Notes: a model not told the origin generated them from the sequence alone. A DNA stretch of 64,000 bases from Pirellulales bacterium (GCA_035533075.1 DATLUO010000185.1:22134-86133); one strand, 5' to 3'. Positions 1 to 7,846 are shown, counted from the first letter of the stretch. Translations and numbers: made by a program.

Positions 1-2
1 TC

Positions 3-1511
3 GATCCGGTCCGCAGTGACGACTACTATCGGCTGGCTTCGACCTTCACCACCACCATCCGCAGCGAGATCGAGCTCGACTTGCAGCCGCGGGAAAATGC
101 GCGGCGCAAGGCAGAATACGAGGCGCGGCTGGCCGAGCTGACGGGCGAGGTTGCCAAGTACGAACGCGAGGTGCTGCCCGGCAAGCTGAGTGAATGGTTG
201 GATCACCCCAACACCAAACATGCGATCGGCCGCTTTCGCCTCTCCGTGACGCGCCAGGCCGACGCTCCGCCGACGGTCGGCAATGCAGGCCCCGATGCCA
301 AAGTGGTCGATGCGATTCTGCGGCTCAAGCAGTCGGGCGAGCGCGAGGGCGCCGATTGGCAGACCGCGCTCGGCTGGTACAAAACGACGCTCGACGACTG
401 GCGACAGCTCGATCAGAGCCTGTCGGACTTGAAGAAGGCCGGGCCGGGGTTGCAACTCACCAAGGTGCTGGTTGCCAGCGAGGGATTGCCGCACCTGCCC
501 CATCATGCCGACGACCGCGGCTATCCGCACTTTTACCCGGAAACGTACTTTCTGCGCCGCGGTGACGTGAATCAGAAGGGCGACGTGGCGGCGCCGGGTT
601 TCTTGCCCGTACTGTTGCGCGAAGGCGAAGATGGTACTCGGTGGCAGCCGGCGACTTCGGTCGACGCTTCGACAAAAAGCAGCTCTCGCCGCAGCCGCCT
701 GGCCGCTTGGATGACCGACGCCGAGCACGGTGCCGGGCACCTGGCGGCACGCGTCATGGTCAATCGTCTCTGGCAACACCACTTCGGCCGCGGGCTGGTG
801 GCCACGCCCAACGATTTCGGCTCGTCCGGCGAGCGGCCTACGCACCCGGAGCTGCTCGATTGGCTGGCCCAGGATCTTGTCGCCAATGGTTGGCAGCTCA
901 AGCGGCTGCACAAGCTGGTCATGACCAGCGGCGTCTATGTGCAGTCGGCCGATTTCGACGAAGCACGGGCGAAGATCGACCGCGAGAACGCCTACCATTG
1001 GCGGCGCACGCCGCGCCGCCTGGAGGCCGAGGCGGTCCGCGACTCGATGCTGGCCGTGAGCGGGCTGCTCGATCCGGCCATGTACGGCCCCGGCACGCTC
1101 GACCAGAATATGCGCCGCCGCAGCGTTTATTTTTTCATCAAGCGCAGCCAGCTTATTCCGATGATGATGCTCTTCGACTGGCCGGAGCACCTGGTGAGCA
1201 TCGGCCAGCGGGCCAGCACGACGATTGCACCGCAGGCCCTGATGTTCATGAACAGCCCGCAAGGCCGCCAATATGCCGAGGCGTTTGCCGGCCGGCTGAG
1301 CGATGTGGCCGAGGAGCAATTCGTGCCGGCGGCCTACGGTTTGGCCTTCGGCCGCAGGCCCGGCACCAAGGAACTGGCGTTGGCCGCGCAGTTTTTGGCG
1401 AAGCAATCGGCCGCCCATGCGTCGGCGGGTCGCAAAGACGCGAGTTCGGTGGCCAGGGCCGATTTCTGCCAGGCGTTGATGAGTATGAATGAGTTTATAT
1501 ATATGGAGTAG
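3..1511 (+). CDS. DUF1553 domain protein, C-terminal part (gene enters from outside the window)
   Basis: The reading frame is open to the left edge of the window (first full codon at base 3, residues DPVRSDDYYRLAS), so the N-terminal part, usually a cytochrome-c-like and DUF1549 region, lies outside. The visible part carries landmarks of the planctomycete DUF1553 family: NRLWQHHFGRGLVATPNDF near residue 245, THPELLDWLA, RRTPRRLEAEAVRDSML and TIAPQALMFMNSP near the end. These proteins are secreted, are very abundant in Planctomycetota, and have no proven reaction. They usually sit beside a DUF1501 gene; here the neighbour is a Uma2 gene 9 bases downstream, and the only DUF1501 gene is 13 kb away. 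The ending MNEFIYME is a normal C-terminus for the family. Confidence 0.88.
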   Translation, partial: DPVRSDDYYRLASTFTTTIRSEIELDLQPRENARRKAEYEARLAELTGEVAKYEREVLPGKLSEWLDHPNTKHAIGRFRLSVTRQADAPPTVGNAGPDAKVVDAILRLKQSGEREGADWQTALGWYKTTLDDWRQLDQSLSDLKKAGPGLQLTKVLVASEGLPHLPHHADDRGYPHFYPETYFLRRGDVNQKGDVAAPGFLPVLLREGEDGTRWQPATSVDASTKSSSRRSRLAAWMTDAEHGAGHLAARVMVNRLWQHHFGRGLVATPNDFGSSGERPTHPELLDWLAQDLVANGWQLKRLHKLVMTSGVYVQSADFDEARAKIDRENAYHWRRTPRRLEAEAVRDSMLAVSGLLDPAMYGPGTLDQNMRRRSVYFFIKRSQLIPMMMLFDWPEHLVSIGQRASTTIAPQALMFMNSPQGRQYAEAFAGRLSDVAEEQFVPAAYGLAFGRRPGTKELALAAQFLAKQSAAHASAGRKDASSVARADFCQALMSMNEFIYME

Positions 1512-1520
1512 CAAGGACCA

Positions 1521-2168
1521 ATGGCAACCGTCGAGCAATTGTCGCTGGCCCCGGAAGACCGGGTCGTGTTGTCGGGCATTCCGTGGGAAACTTACGCGCG
1601 TCTGCGCGATGGCGAAGAGAACTACCGTGTCCGCATGACTTACGATGAAGGGACCCTGGAACTGATGTCGCCCTCGCCCGACCATGAAGCGATCAAACGG
1701 TTGATCGGCCAGATGATCGAAGCCCTCACTGAAGAATTGCGCATCCCGCGGAGAAGCTTGAGCGCGACAACCTGGAAGCGGCCTGAGCTGGCCAAGGGAC
1801 TTGAGGCCGACGAATGCTACTATGTTCTTAACCACCACCGCGTACGCGCACGCCGCAAGGTCGACCTGGCCGTCGACCCGCCGCCCGACCTGGTTGTCGA
1901 AGTCGAAATCAGCCGTAGTGCCGTCGGACGCCAGGCCATCTACGCCGCCCTGGGCGTGCCCGAAGTCTGGCGTTGGCGCGGCGAAGCTTTGACCGCCTGG
2001 TCGCTTGGCCCCGACGGGCAATACGTCGAACGCGAATACAGCTTGAACCTGCCCATGCTGCGCGTCAAAGACCTGGAACCGTTTCTCGACTTCGAGCGGA
2101 GCGTCGATGAATCCGCTTGGATTGCCGACTTCCGTGGCTGGGTGCGGCAGCGGTTTGCGACACCGTGA
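1521..2168 (+). CDS. Uma2 family (PD-(D/E)XK-like) putative endonuclease, copy 1
   Basis: A 215-residue protein of the Uma2 family (DUF820), a restriction-endonuclease-fold group that is hugely expanded in cyanobacteria and planctomycetes and of uncertain function. The core is visible as [16 protein letters not shown] (residues 41-56) and [20 protein letters not shown] followed by [15 protein letters not shown]. The acidic Asp and Glu of the fold are present. The usual lysine near the GVPEYW motif is replaced by Gln in [15 protein letters not shown], a substitution that may affect catalysis. The ATG follows a GCAAGGA stretch. It is a close relative of the next gene, with 11 differences over 215 residues. 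Confidence 0.88.
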   Translation: MATVEQLSLAPEDRVVLSGIPWETYARLRDGEENYRVRMTYDEGTLELMSPSPDHEAIKRLIGQMIEALTEELRIPRRSLSATTWKRPELAKGLEADECYYVLNHHRVRARRKVDLAVDPPPDLVVEVEISRSAVGRQAIYAALGVPEVWRWRGEALTAWSLGPDGQYVEREYSLNLPMLRVKDLEPFLDFERSVDESAWIADFRGWVRQRFATP

Positions 2169-2257
2169 TGGAGTGCATCGCCGTCGGGCCTCGCCTCGTG
2201 GCAAGCGGGCCGACGGGGCGATAGAATAGTGCCATCAGTAATCGGAGAAGCTCTCGC

Positions 2258-2905
2258 ATGGCAACCGTCGAGCAATTGTCGCTGGCCCCGGAAGACCGGG
2301 TCGTGTTGTCGCGCATTCCGTGGGAAACCTACGCGCGGCTGCGCGAAGGCGAAGAAAACTACCGCGTCCGGATGACCTACGATGAAGGGACCCTGGAACT
2401 GATGTCCCCCTCCCCCGATCACGAAGCGATCAAACGGCTGATCGGCCGAATGATCGAAGCTCTCACCGAGCAACTGCGCATCCCGCTGAGAAGCCTGAGC
2501 GCCACAACCTGGAAGCGGCCTGAACTGGCCAAGGGACTTGAGGCCGACGAGTGCTACTACATTCTTAATCACCACCGCGTACGCGCACGCCGCAAGGTCG
2601 ACCTGGCCGTCGATCCGCCGCCCGACCTGGTTGTCGAAGTCGAAATCAGCCGTAGCGCCGTCGGCCGCCAGGCCATCTACGCCGCGCTGGGCGTGCCCGA
2701 AGTCTGGCGATGGCGCGACGAAGCTTTGACTGCCTGGTCGCTAGGCTCCGACGGGCAATACACCGAACGCGAATACAGCTTGAACCTGCCCATGCTGCGC
2801 GTCAAAGACCTGGAACCGTTTCTCGACTTCGAGCGGAGCGTCGATGAATCCGCTTGGATTGCCGACTTCCGTGCCTGGGTGCGGCAGCAGTTTGCGACGC
2901 CCTAA
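2258..2905 (+). CDS. Uma2 family (PD-(D/E)XK-like) putative endonuclease, copy 2
   Basis: Second Uma2 gene, the same length as copy 1 (215 residues) and about 95 percent identical in protein by direct reading. Differences include G19R, D30E and one R to L change near residue 77. The same core motifs are present, including the Gln at the usual lysine position. CGGAGAAG lies upstream of the ATG as a likely ribosome site. The similarity begins at the start codon and ends at the stop codon: the flanks of the two copies do not match, and one ends TGA while the other ends TAA. Function as a nuclease is inferred from the family only. Confidence 0.88.
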   Translation: MATVEQLSLAPEDRVVLSRIPWETYARLREGEENYRVRMTYDEGTLELMSPSPDHEAIKRLIGRMIEALTEQLRIPLRSLSATTWKRPELAKGLEADECYYILNHHRVRARRKVDLAVDPPPDLVVEVEISRSAVGRQAIYAALGVPEVWRWRDEALTAWSLGSDGQYTEREYSLNLPMLRVKDLEPFLDFERSVDESAWIADFRAWVRQQFATP

Positions 2906-2949
2906 GCTACCTGCCTACAGATTCTCTTCCCGCCTCAAGGATCCCACCC

Positions 2950-4197
2950 ATGACCCGTAGACCAATACTGGCGGCGTTGCTCCTCTTTGCCGCCTGCGCC
3001 GGACCGGCCAGCGCACAGAAATGGACCCGCTTTCGCGGCCCGAACGGAACCGGCGTCAGCGATGCCGACAGCGTTCCGGCCCAGTGGACCGACAAAGACC
3101 TGAACTGGCGCGTGGCACTGCCGGGCATCGGACACTCGTCGCCCGTCGTCTGGCACGACCGCGTCTTTCTGACCAGCGCCTTCGAAGACAGCGCCACGCG
3201 GCTGGTGCTCTGTCTGCGCACCGACGACGGGCAAATCCTATGGCAGCACAAATATCCGTCGTCGCTGCACGCCAAGCACAAGTTCAACAGCTTCGCCTCC
3301 AGCACTCCATGCGTCGATGCCGACCACGTCTATTGCTGCTGGTCGACGCCCGACGAATATACGCTCATGGCACTCACTCACGACGGCGAGCAGGTATGGC
3401 GAAAGAACCTGGGGCCGTACACCAGCCAGCATAGCTGCGGTGTGTCGCCGATCGTCTACAAGGATCTCGTCGTGCTGGGCAACGATCAGGGCGACGAAAA
3501 CCATCAAGGCACCAGCTCGGTGCTGGCCGTCGACCGCCGCACGGGCGAGCTGCGCTGGAAGCTCGACCGCCGCACGGCCACCGTGGCTTACTCCACGCCC
3601 TGCGTCTATCAGCCGGCCGGCGGCGAGCCGGAGCTGATCTTCAACAGCGAGTCGCACGGCATCACCAGCGTCGATCCCGCCAATGGCCGTGTGAACTGGG
3701 AGATCAACGTGTTCAACAAGCGCAGCGTCAGCTCGCCGGTGATCGCCGCGGGGCTGATCTTCGGCTCGTGCGGTTCGGGCGGAGGAGGCAACTACGTGGT
3801 GGCCGTGCGCCCGCCGGACGACAAAGGATCGTCGCCGGAAATCGCCTATAAGGTTGAAGACATCGCGGCCCCCTACGTGCCGACGCCCGTGGCCCTGGGC
3901 GAGCTCGTCTTTTTGTGGAGCGACAAGGGCGTTGTCGCCTGCCTGCGGGCGGCCACCGGCGAGAAGCTGTGGCAGAAGCGCGTGGGCGGCAACTATCACG
4001 GTTCGCCCGTCTGCGTGGCCGGGCGGCTGTATTGCCTTCGCGAGGACGGCGAGGTGACGGTGGTGGCGGCGGCGGAAGAATATGAGTTGTTGGGCCGCAA
4101 CCCGCTGGGCGAAGAGAGCCGCAGCACGCCCGCCGTCGCCGACGGGCGAATGTATTTGCGGACGTACTCGCACCTGGTTTCCGTGGGCGGAAAGTAA
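2950..4197 (+). CDS. Secreted PQQ-binding-like beta-propeller repeat protein
   Basis: A 415-residue protein with a signal peptide (MTRRPILAALLLFAACAGPA, cleavage likely after ASA) and then the opening typical of planctomycete PQQ-like propellers, WTRFRGPNGTGVSDADSVP. Repeated blade motifs follow, such as GEQVWRKNLG, GELRWKLDRR, NGRVNWEIN and GEKLWQKRVGGNYHGSP. The ATG at 2950 was chosen because it starts the signal peptide; an in-frame start further upstream would overlap the Uma2 gene and place junk before the signal. It probably acts in the periplasm or on the outer surface. Whether it binds PQQ is unknown, since many family members are structural propellers without cofactor. Confidence 0.9.
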   Translation: MTRRPILAALLLFAACAGPASAQKWTRFRGPNGTGVSDADSVPAQWTDKDLNWRVALPGIGHSSPVVWHDRVFLTSAFEDSATRLVLCLRTDDGQILWQHKYPSSLHAKHKFNSFASSTPCVDADHVYCCWSTPDEYTLMALTHDGEQVWRKNLGPYTSQHSCGVSPIVYKDLVVLGNDQGDENHQGTSSVLAVDRRTGELRWKLDRRTATVAYSTPCVYQPAGGEPELIFNSESHGITSVDPANGRVNWEINVFNKRSVSSPVIAAGLIFGSCGSGGGGNYVVAVRPPDDKGSSPEIAYKVEDIAAPYVPTPVALGELVFLWSDKGVVACLRAATGEKLWQKRVGGNYHGSPVCVAGRLYCLREDGEVTVVAAAEEYELLGRNPLGEESRSTPAVADGRMYLRTYSHLVSVGGK

Positions 4198-4232
4198 AGA
4201 GGCGTCGGGCGTGAGGCTTCCGGCGCGCGTAA

Positions 4233-4267
4233 GGTGGGACCAGCGAGCTTGCGAGCGCCGGCCCACC
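4233..4267 (+). repeat. Family A intergenic repeat (single arm)
   Basis: A 35-base self-complementary element that begins GGTGGGACCAGCGAGC and ends GCGCCGGCCCACC. The same sequence, direct or inverted, recurs at 6657-6742 and 13199-13340. It lies 35 bases after the stop codon of the PQQ-like gene, in the 366-base spacer before the BlaI gene. Confidence 0.8.
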
Positions 4268-4284
4268 GATAAGGACGTCGCTTT

Positions 4285-4441
4285 CGGTGGCTGGGGCAGA
4301 AGCTGGCCGGGTCGCGGTAGTGCAGTCCCCAAGACGCCGTCGGCCAGCGATGCCCCGGTGGTGCTGCTGCCTGGGCATCGCTGGCCGCAGGGCGTGTTGG
4401 CAAATCCAGCCGAGCCCGGCCAGCTTCTGCCCCAGCCACCG
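4285..4441. repeat. Family C nested inverted repeat
   Basis: The outer arms are GGTGGCTGGGGCAGAAGCTG (from 4286) and its reverse complement ending at 4440. Inside them is a second inverted pair, CGGCCAGCGATGCCCC (4341) against GGGCATCGCTGGCCG (4373-4387). The whole stretch could fold into one long interrupted hairpin. The outer arm sequence recurs at 14569-14628. Together with the family A element it fills most of the 4198-4563 spacer. Confidence 0.75.
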
Positions 4442-4480
4442 ATTTCTGCCCGCGTGAAGTAGGGTGCGATTTGCAACCGC

Positions 4481-4509
4481 TTGCGTTTCAGACGGGATGT
4501 CTTTATCAT
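4481..4509 (+). promoter_or_regulatory. Probable sigma-70 type promoter for the BlaI gene
   Basis: TTGCGT at 4481-4486 and TATCAT at 4504-4509 are separated by exactly 17 bases. The -10 box matches the consensus at five of six positions and the -35 box at three. It lies just after the family C repeat and about 55 bases upstream of the start codon. No clear BlaI-type dyad operator was seen around it. Confidence 0.45.
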
Positions 4510-4563
4510 AGGACCGGATAAGCGTAGCGGGATGACTTGTTGGTATCTGAGGGAACTTTGTCC

Positions 4564-4971
4564 ATGGCGCGTGCGCCTCGAGATGTGACCGACGCCGAAC
4601 TGGCGGTGCTGGAGGTGCTCTGGGACCGCGGCTCGGCCACGGTTCGGGAAATCGCCGAAAAGCTCTATGCCGGTTCGAGCACCTCGCAGCACGCCACCGT
4701 GCAAAAGCTGCTGGAGCGGCTGGAAGCCAAGAAGTGCGTCCGCCGCGAGCGCGGCAATTGGCCGCACACGTTTGAACCGGCCCTCGATCGCGAGGAGCTG
4801 ATCGGCCGCCGGCTGCAGCAAACCGCCGACCGGCTGTGCGAAGGTTCGGTGCAGCCGCTGTTGATGCACCTGGTCAGGGCCGCGCGGCTTTCGGCCGAAG
4901 AACGCCGCGGCTTGCGAGATTTGCTCGATCAATTGGAGCTCAAGGGTGGGAAGCCGGTAAAGAAGCGGTAA
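4564..4971 (+). CDS. BlaI/MecI/CopY-family transcriptional repressor
   Basis: A 135-residue winged-helix protein. DVTDAELAVLEVLWDRGSAT opens the helix-turn-helix, followed by VREIAEKLYAG and TSQHATVQKLLERLEAKKCV, the recognition helix and wing typical of the Penicillinase_R family. The C-terminal half is a dimerisation domain ending QLELKGGKPVKKR. The ATG at 4564 is preceded by GAGGG at a normal distance and gives the conserved N-terminus; a TTG nine codons upstream is possible but less likely. Family members repress an adjacent M56 sensor-protease gene and are inactivated when it signals. The next gene here is such an M56 protein, so the pair is probably a BlaI-BlaR-like switch, though its partner looks damaged. 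Confidence 0.9.
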   Translation: MARAPRDVTDAELAVLEVLWDRGSATVREIAEKLYAGSSTSQHATVQKLLERLEAKKCVRRERGNWPHTFEPALDREELIGRRLQQTADRLCEGSVQPLLMHLVRAARLSAEERRGLRDLLDQLELKGGKPVKKR

Positions 4972-4976
4972 ATATA

Positions 4977-5076
4977 GGGTTCAGGGTTCAGGGTTCAGGG
5001 TTCAGGAGCTAGCGCTTCGTTTGGCACTTACGGTTTGGCGTTAGCTCCGCTTGCGCGTCGCTGAACCCTGAACCCT
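4977..5076. repeat. GGGTTCA heptamer array with inverted partner
   Basis: Four perfect tandem copies of GGGTTCA run from 4977 to 5004. About 56 bases later the inverted sequence CTGAACCCTGAACCCT occurs (5061-5076), so the segment can fold back on itself. The unit lies between the BlaI gene and the M56 gene, exactly where the missing N-terminal part of the M56 protein should be encoded. Confidence 0.8.
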
Positions 5077-5078
5077 CG

Positions 5079-6611
5079 ATGGTGTACCATGACGTGGCTT
5101 GTTACGACGGGACTGACCAACGCCTTGCTGGCCTCGCGTCGGCACCGCGCGTGGCGGTGGTCGAAAGCGCCGTCTCGCCGATGCTGTGGGGCGCCGGCCG
5201 GAATGCTTGCCTGCTGTTCCCCGCGGAACTGACGCGCCGCATCGACGCGGCTGCGTGCGACGCGCTGCTGCTGCACGAGCTGGCCCACTACGCGCGCAGC
5301 GATTGGCTGGTCCGCCTGTTGGAACTGGCGGTGCAGGTGCTCTACTGGTGGCATCCGCTCGTGTGGTGGGCGCGGCGCGAGATCGAGGCCGCCGAAGAAG
5401 AGTGCTGCGACGCTTGGGTGATTCATCAGGTCCAATCGCGGCGACGATATGCCGAGGCCCTGCTGACGACGCTCGATTTTCTCTGCGAGCCGCTGCAGCC
5501 CTTGCCTCCGGCGGCCTGCGGACTGGGTGCGGTGCCGCTCTTGCGGCGGCGCTTGACGCAGATTATATGCGGCGAGGTGGCGATTCAACCCTCGCGATGG
5601 GCCCGCGCGCTCGTTCTGACTGGGGCGGCGGTCGTACTTCCGCTTGGCCCGGCATTCGTCGGGCCGCAGCACGAAGCCTTGGCAGGTACATCTGTAGGGA
5701 ACGCCCTCCGTGGCGTTCCGCGCGGCGGGACCGGCGCAAATCCCAACGAGGCGGAACGCCACAGGGCCCAGAGGGCGCCCCGTTCCCTACAGAGCCCGGT
5801 CCGCGCAAAGGACATAGCTCCGACATCGTCCAGCGGACCACGGCCAGCCTCGTGGTTTGTCGCTCGCGACACGTCGCCGCGGGTCGGCGCGGTGGTCTAC
5901 GCCACGGCGGTTTCGCCCGATGGCCGCTACAAGCTGCAGGCCCGCACCGGCCATCGTGCCGCATTGGTCGACGTGGAGTCGGAAAAGTCGGTCGACCTGA
6001 GCACGTATCGCATCGTCTCGGCGTCGTTCTCGCCCGACGGCCGGTTTCTGGCGACGGCGCAGGAAGACGAAAGCGTGGTGCGTCTTTGGGACTGCAAAAC
6101 GGCCGTCGTCCGGTCGCTGCTCAAGGGGAGCGAGTCGGCGCTGGTATCGGTCGCCTTTGCCCCTGACGGCGCGCGGGTGGCGGCCGGCGCGGCCGATGGC
6201 AGCGTGCTGGTTTGGAACATGGCTGATGAGGAAGTCGTAGCTCGATTGCTCCTGCACGAGGCGCCGGTGAGTTGTTTGCGGTGGACGAAACAGAGCGATC
6301 GTTTGGCGATCGCCTTGGGCACATGGTTGGACCGCGAGCTCTCGTCGCTCATCGTCTGGCGGCCGGCCGACGGCCGCGTCAGTGAAAACGTGTCGCTCGA
6401 CAATCCGGCGGGCGCCATCGACTGGCTCACCGACCACAAGCTGATCGTGGCCGATTGGGGCGGCGAGGCCCGCGTGTGCGATCTGCGTTCGGGCCTATCG
6501 GTCGAAAGGCTCTGGCTGGGCAAAGATTTGGTTTCGGCTGCCGCCTTCTCGGCCGACTGTCCTTTGCTGCCGCGTTGGCAGGCCGCAAGATTCGGTGAAG
6601 GAGGCGATTGA
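5079..6611 (+). CDS. M56 (BlaR1-like) peptidase domain fused to WD40 repeats, N-terminally truncated
   Basis: A 510-residue product. The M56 metalloprotease core is clear: SPMLWGAGRN, then LLLHELAHYARSDWLVRLLE with the HExxH zinc site at residues 66-70, and IEAAEEECCDAWV holding the probable third ligand. One hydrophobic segment (ALVLTGAAVVLPLGPAF) follows near residue 180. Residues 280-500 are WD40-like (SFSPDGRFLATAQEDESVVR, VAFAPDGARVAAGAADGSV, VLVWNM). Normal M56 sensors have about 200 more N-terminal residues with several membrane helices; here the frame begins right after a heptamer repeat and these are missing. A family B repeat is read in frame as the linker (residues about 205-238). 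The last WD blade ends abruptly (PLLPRWQAARFGEGGD), and another frame resembles its continuation, so a 3' frameshift is possible. Probably a decaying sensor. Confidence 0.75.
   Translation: MVYHDVACYDGTDQRLAGLASAPRVAVVESAVSPMLWGAGRNACLLFPAELTRRIDAAACDALLLHELAHYARSDWLVRLLELAVQVLYWWHPLVWWARREIEAAEEECCDAWVIHQVQSRRRYAEALLTTLDFLCEPLQPLPPAACGLGAVPLLRRRLTQIICGEVAIQPSRWARALVLTGAAVVLPLGPAFVGPQHEALAGTSVGNALRGVPRGGTGANPNEAERHRAQRAPRSLQSPVRAKDIAPTSSSGPRPASWFVARDTSPRVGAVVYATAVSPDGRYKLQARTGHRAALVDVESEKSVDLSTYRIVSASFSPDGRFLATAQEDESVVRLWDCKTAVVRSLLKGSESALVSVAFAPDGARVAAGAADGSVLVWNMADEEVVARLLLHEAPVSCLRWTKQSDRLAIALGTWLDRELSSLIVWRPADGRVSENVSLDNPAGAIDWLTDHKLIVADWGGEARVCDLRSGLSVERLWLGKDLVSAAAFSADCPLLPRWQAARFGEGGD
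5692..5792. repeat. Family B inverted repeat inside the M56-WD40 gene
   Basis: The left arm starts CTGTAGGGAACGCCCTCCGT and the right arm ends GGCGCCCCGTTCCCTACAG, its imperfect reverse complement. The same element occurs as a pair at 50712-50802 and as a single arm at 24783-24813. Here it is translated without a stop as GTSVGNALRGVPRGG and following residues, between the protease and propeller domains. Confidence 0.85.
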
Positions 6612-6656
6612 TGAACAGCGGGGAGAGGGAGAACGCCGATCGGCGGGCCATCGCGG

Positions 6657-6742
6657 TAGGGTGGAAAAAGCGAGCTTGCGAGCGCCGGCCCACCATTGGC
6701 GACGTCGATCTCGGTGGGCCGGCGCTCGCAAGCCTTCGGCAC
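6657..6742. repeat. Family A inverted repeat pair
   Basis: The left arm (6657-6695) contains AGCGAGCTTGCGAGCGCCGG and the right arm (from 6713) contains CCGGCGCTCGCAAGC, so the two halves are complementary around a short loop. It lies 46 bases after the M56-WD40 stop, in the 272-base spacer before the caspase-like gene. Nothing else recognisable was seen in that spacer. Confidence 0.8.
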
Positions 6743-6883
6743 GCCGTTGCCGCCTGATTCGTCGGATAATGAAAAGCCGGCCAGCGAAAATTACCAATAA
6801 CGCGGAGAAGCAACGCATGATCCCGACCATACCTATCGGTTGATCCGTGATACGTTCATCGATGAAATACCCGAGCTGAAAAA

Positions 6884-7846
6884 ATGAGCGCTCGAAGACT
6901 ATTCCATGCTCTGTTGTATGCTGTGGTTTTTTCGGTGCCGGCGGCTACCGCCGCGGCGGAGGAGGCAGGCGAGACGGAGCCGCTGACAGCCGGCCCTTTG
7001 CGCCATGCGCTTATCGTCTGCGGCTTGCCCGGCGACGCCGAGCATCGCGAACTGTTCGCGGAGACGATCGAGAAGCTGTACGCCGGCCTGACGACGCGGC
7101 TGGGCTTCGCGCCGGACAACGTGCTGGTTCTGTTCAGCGACGAAACGACCGACCAGGACGGGCCGGCGCTGCGGGCCAGCCGCGGCCCGGCCACGCGCGA
7201 GAAGCTGACGGAGACGGCCGCTGAGATCCAAGCCGCGCTCAAACCCGACGACGCCTTGTGGGTCTTCGTGTTGGGACACTCGCACTTCGACGGCCGATAC
7301 AGCTCGCTGAATCTGCCGGGTCCGGATGTGAACCAGGTCGAGTTCGGCAAGCTCTTCGCGCCGGTGGCCTGTCGCGAGCTGGTGTTCTTCATCACCACGC
7401 CCGCCAGCGGTTTTTTCGTCAAGCCGCTCTCGGCCGCCGGGCGGGTCGTGATTGCGGCCACCGAAGCCGATGCCGAAGTGAACGAGACCATCTTTCCGCA
7501 GAAGCTGGCGACCGCGCTCGCCGGGCCGCCGGCGATGCCGGAGTTCGACGTCGATGGCGACGGCCGGGCGACGCTCTTCGACGCCTATCTTTGGTCGGCG
7601 CGTGAGACGGCCCAGGACTATGCCGGCGGCGAGTTGCTGGCCACCGAGCACTCGCTGCTCGACGACAACGGCGACGGCCGCGGCAGCGAAGTCCAGATGG
7701 ATTATCTCAGCGAGGAGTTGGGCGGCCGGCTCCGCGCGGGCCGCAAGCCCGCCCCGCGCGCCGGCGACGGCGCACGCGCACGGTCGATCGATTTGCCCGT
7801 GCCCGAGCCCTCCAATGAAACTCCGGCGGCGACCGAAGAAGAATGA
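6884..7846 (+). CDS. Secreted caspase/C13-like protein lacking the catalytic cysteine
   Basis: A 320-residue protein with a signal peptide (about residues 1-25, ending AATAAA). The fold resembles clan-CD peptidases (caspase/legumain): HALIVCGLPGDAEHRELFAE as first strand and helix, LGFAPDNVLVLFSDE, then LWVFVLGHSHFDG with the histidine region at residues 131-134. Where a catalytic cysteine motif of the type D-x-C-x-S-G is expected, the protein has FFITTPASGFF (residues 169-178), so the Cys is replaced. Two Asp-rich calcium-loop-like stretches follow, FDVDGDGRATLFDAY (221-235) and LDDNGDGRGSE (259-269), resembling EF-hand or dockerin loops. It is likely a periplasmic or surface pseudoprotease. 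Family assignment is by motif order only. Confidence 0.65.
   Translation: MSARRLFHALLYAVVFSVPAATAAAEEAGETEPLTAGPLRHALIVCGLPGDAEHRELFAETIEKLYAGLTTRLGFAPDNVLVLFSDETTDQDGPALRASRGPATREKLTETAAEIQAALKPDDALWVFVLGHSHFDGRYSSLNLPGPDVNQVEFGKLFAPVACRELVFFITTPASGFFVKPLSAAGRVVIAATEADAEVNETIFPQKLATALAGPPAMPEFDVDGDGRATLFDAYLWSARETAQDYAGGELLATEHSLLDDNGDGRGSEVQMDYLSEELGGRLRAGRKPAPRAGDGARARSIDLPVPEPSNETPAATEEE

Noticed and set aside
3238..4932. Long minus-strand frame across the PQQ-like and BlaI genes
   Set aside because: It crosses two well-supported + strand genes and several hairpin repeats; its product is low-complexity Arg/His/Gly sequence.
4977..5004. GGGTTCA array as a telomere-like or CRISPR repeat
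   Set aside because: There are no spacers, the unit is seven bases, and an inverted copy follows. It fits the family of intergenic hairpin repeats instead.
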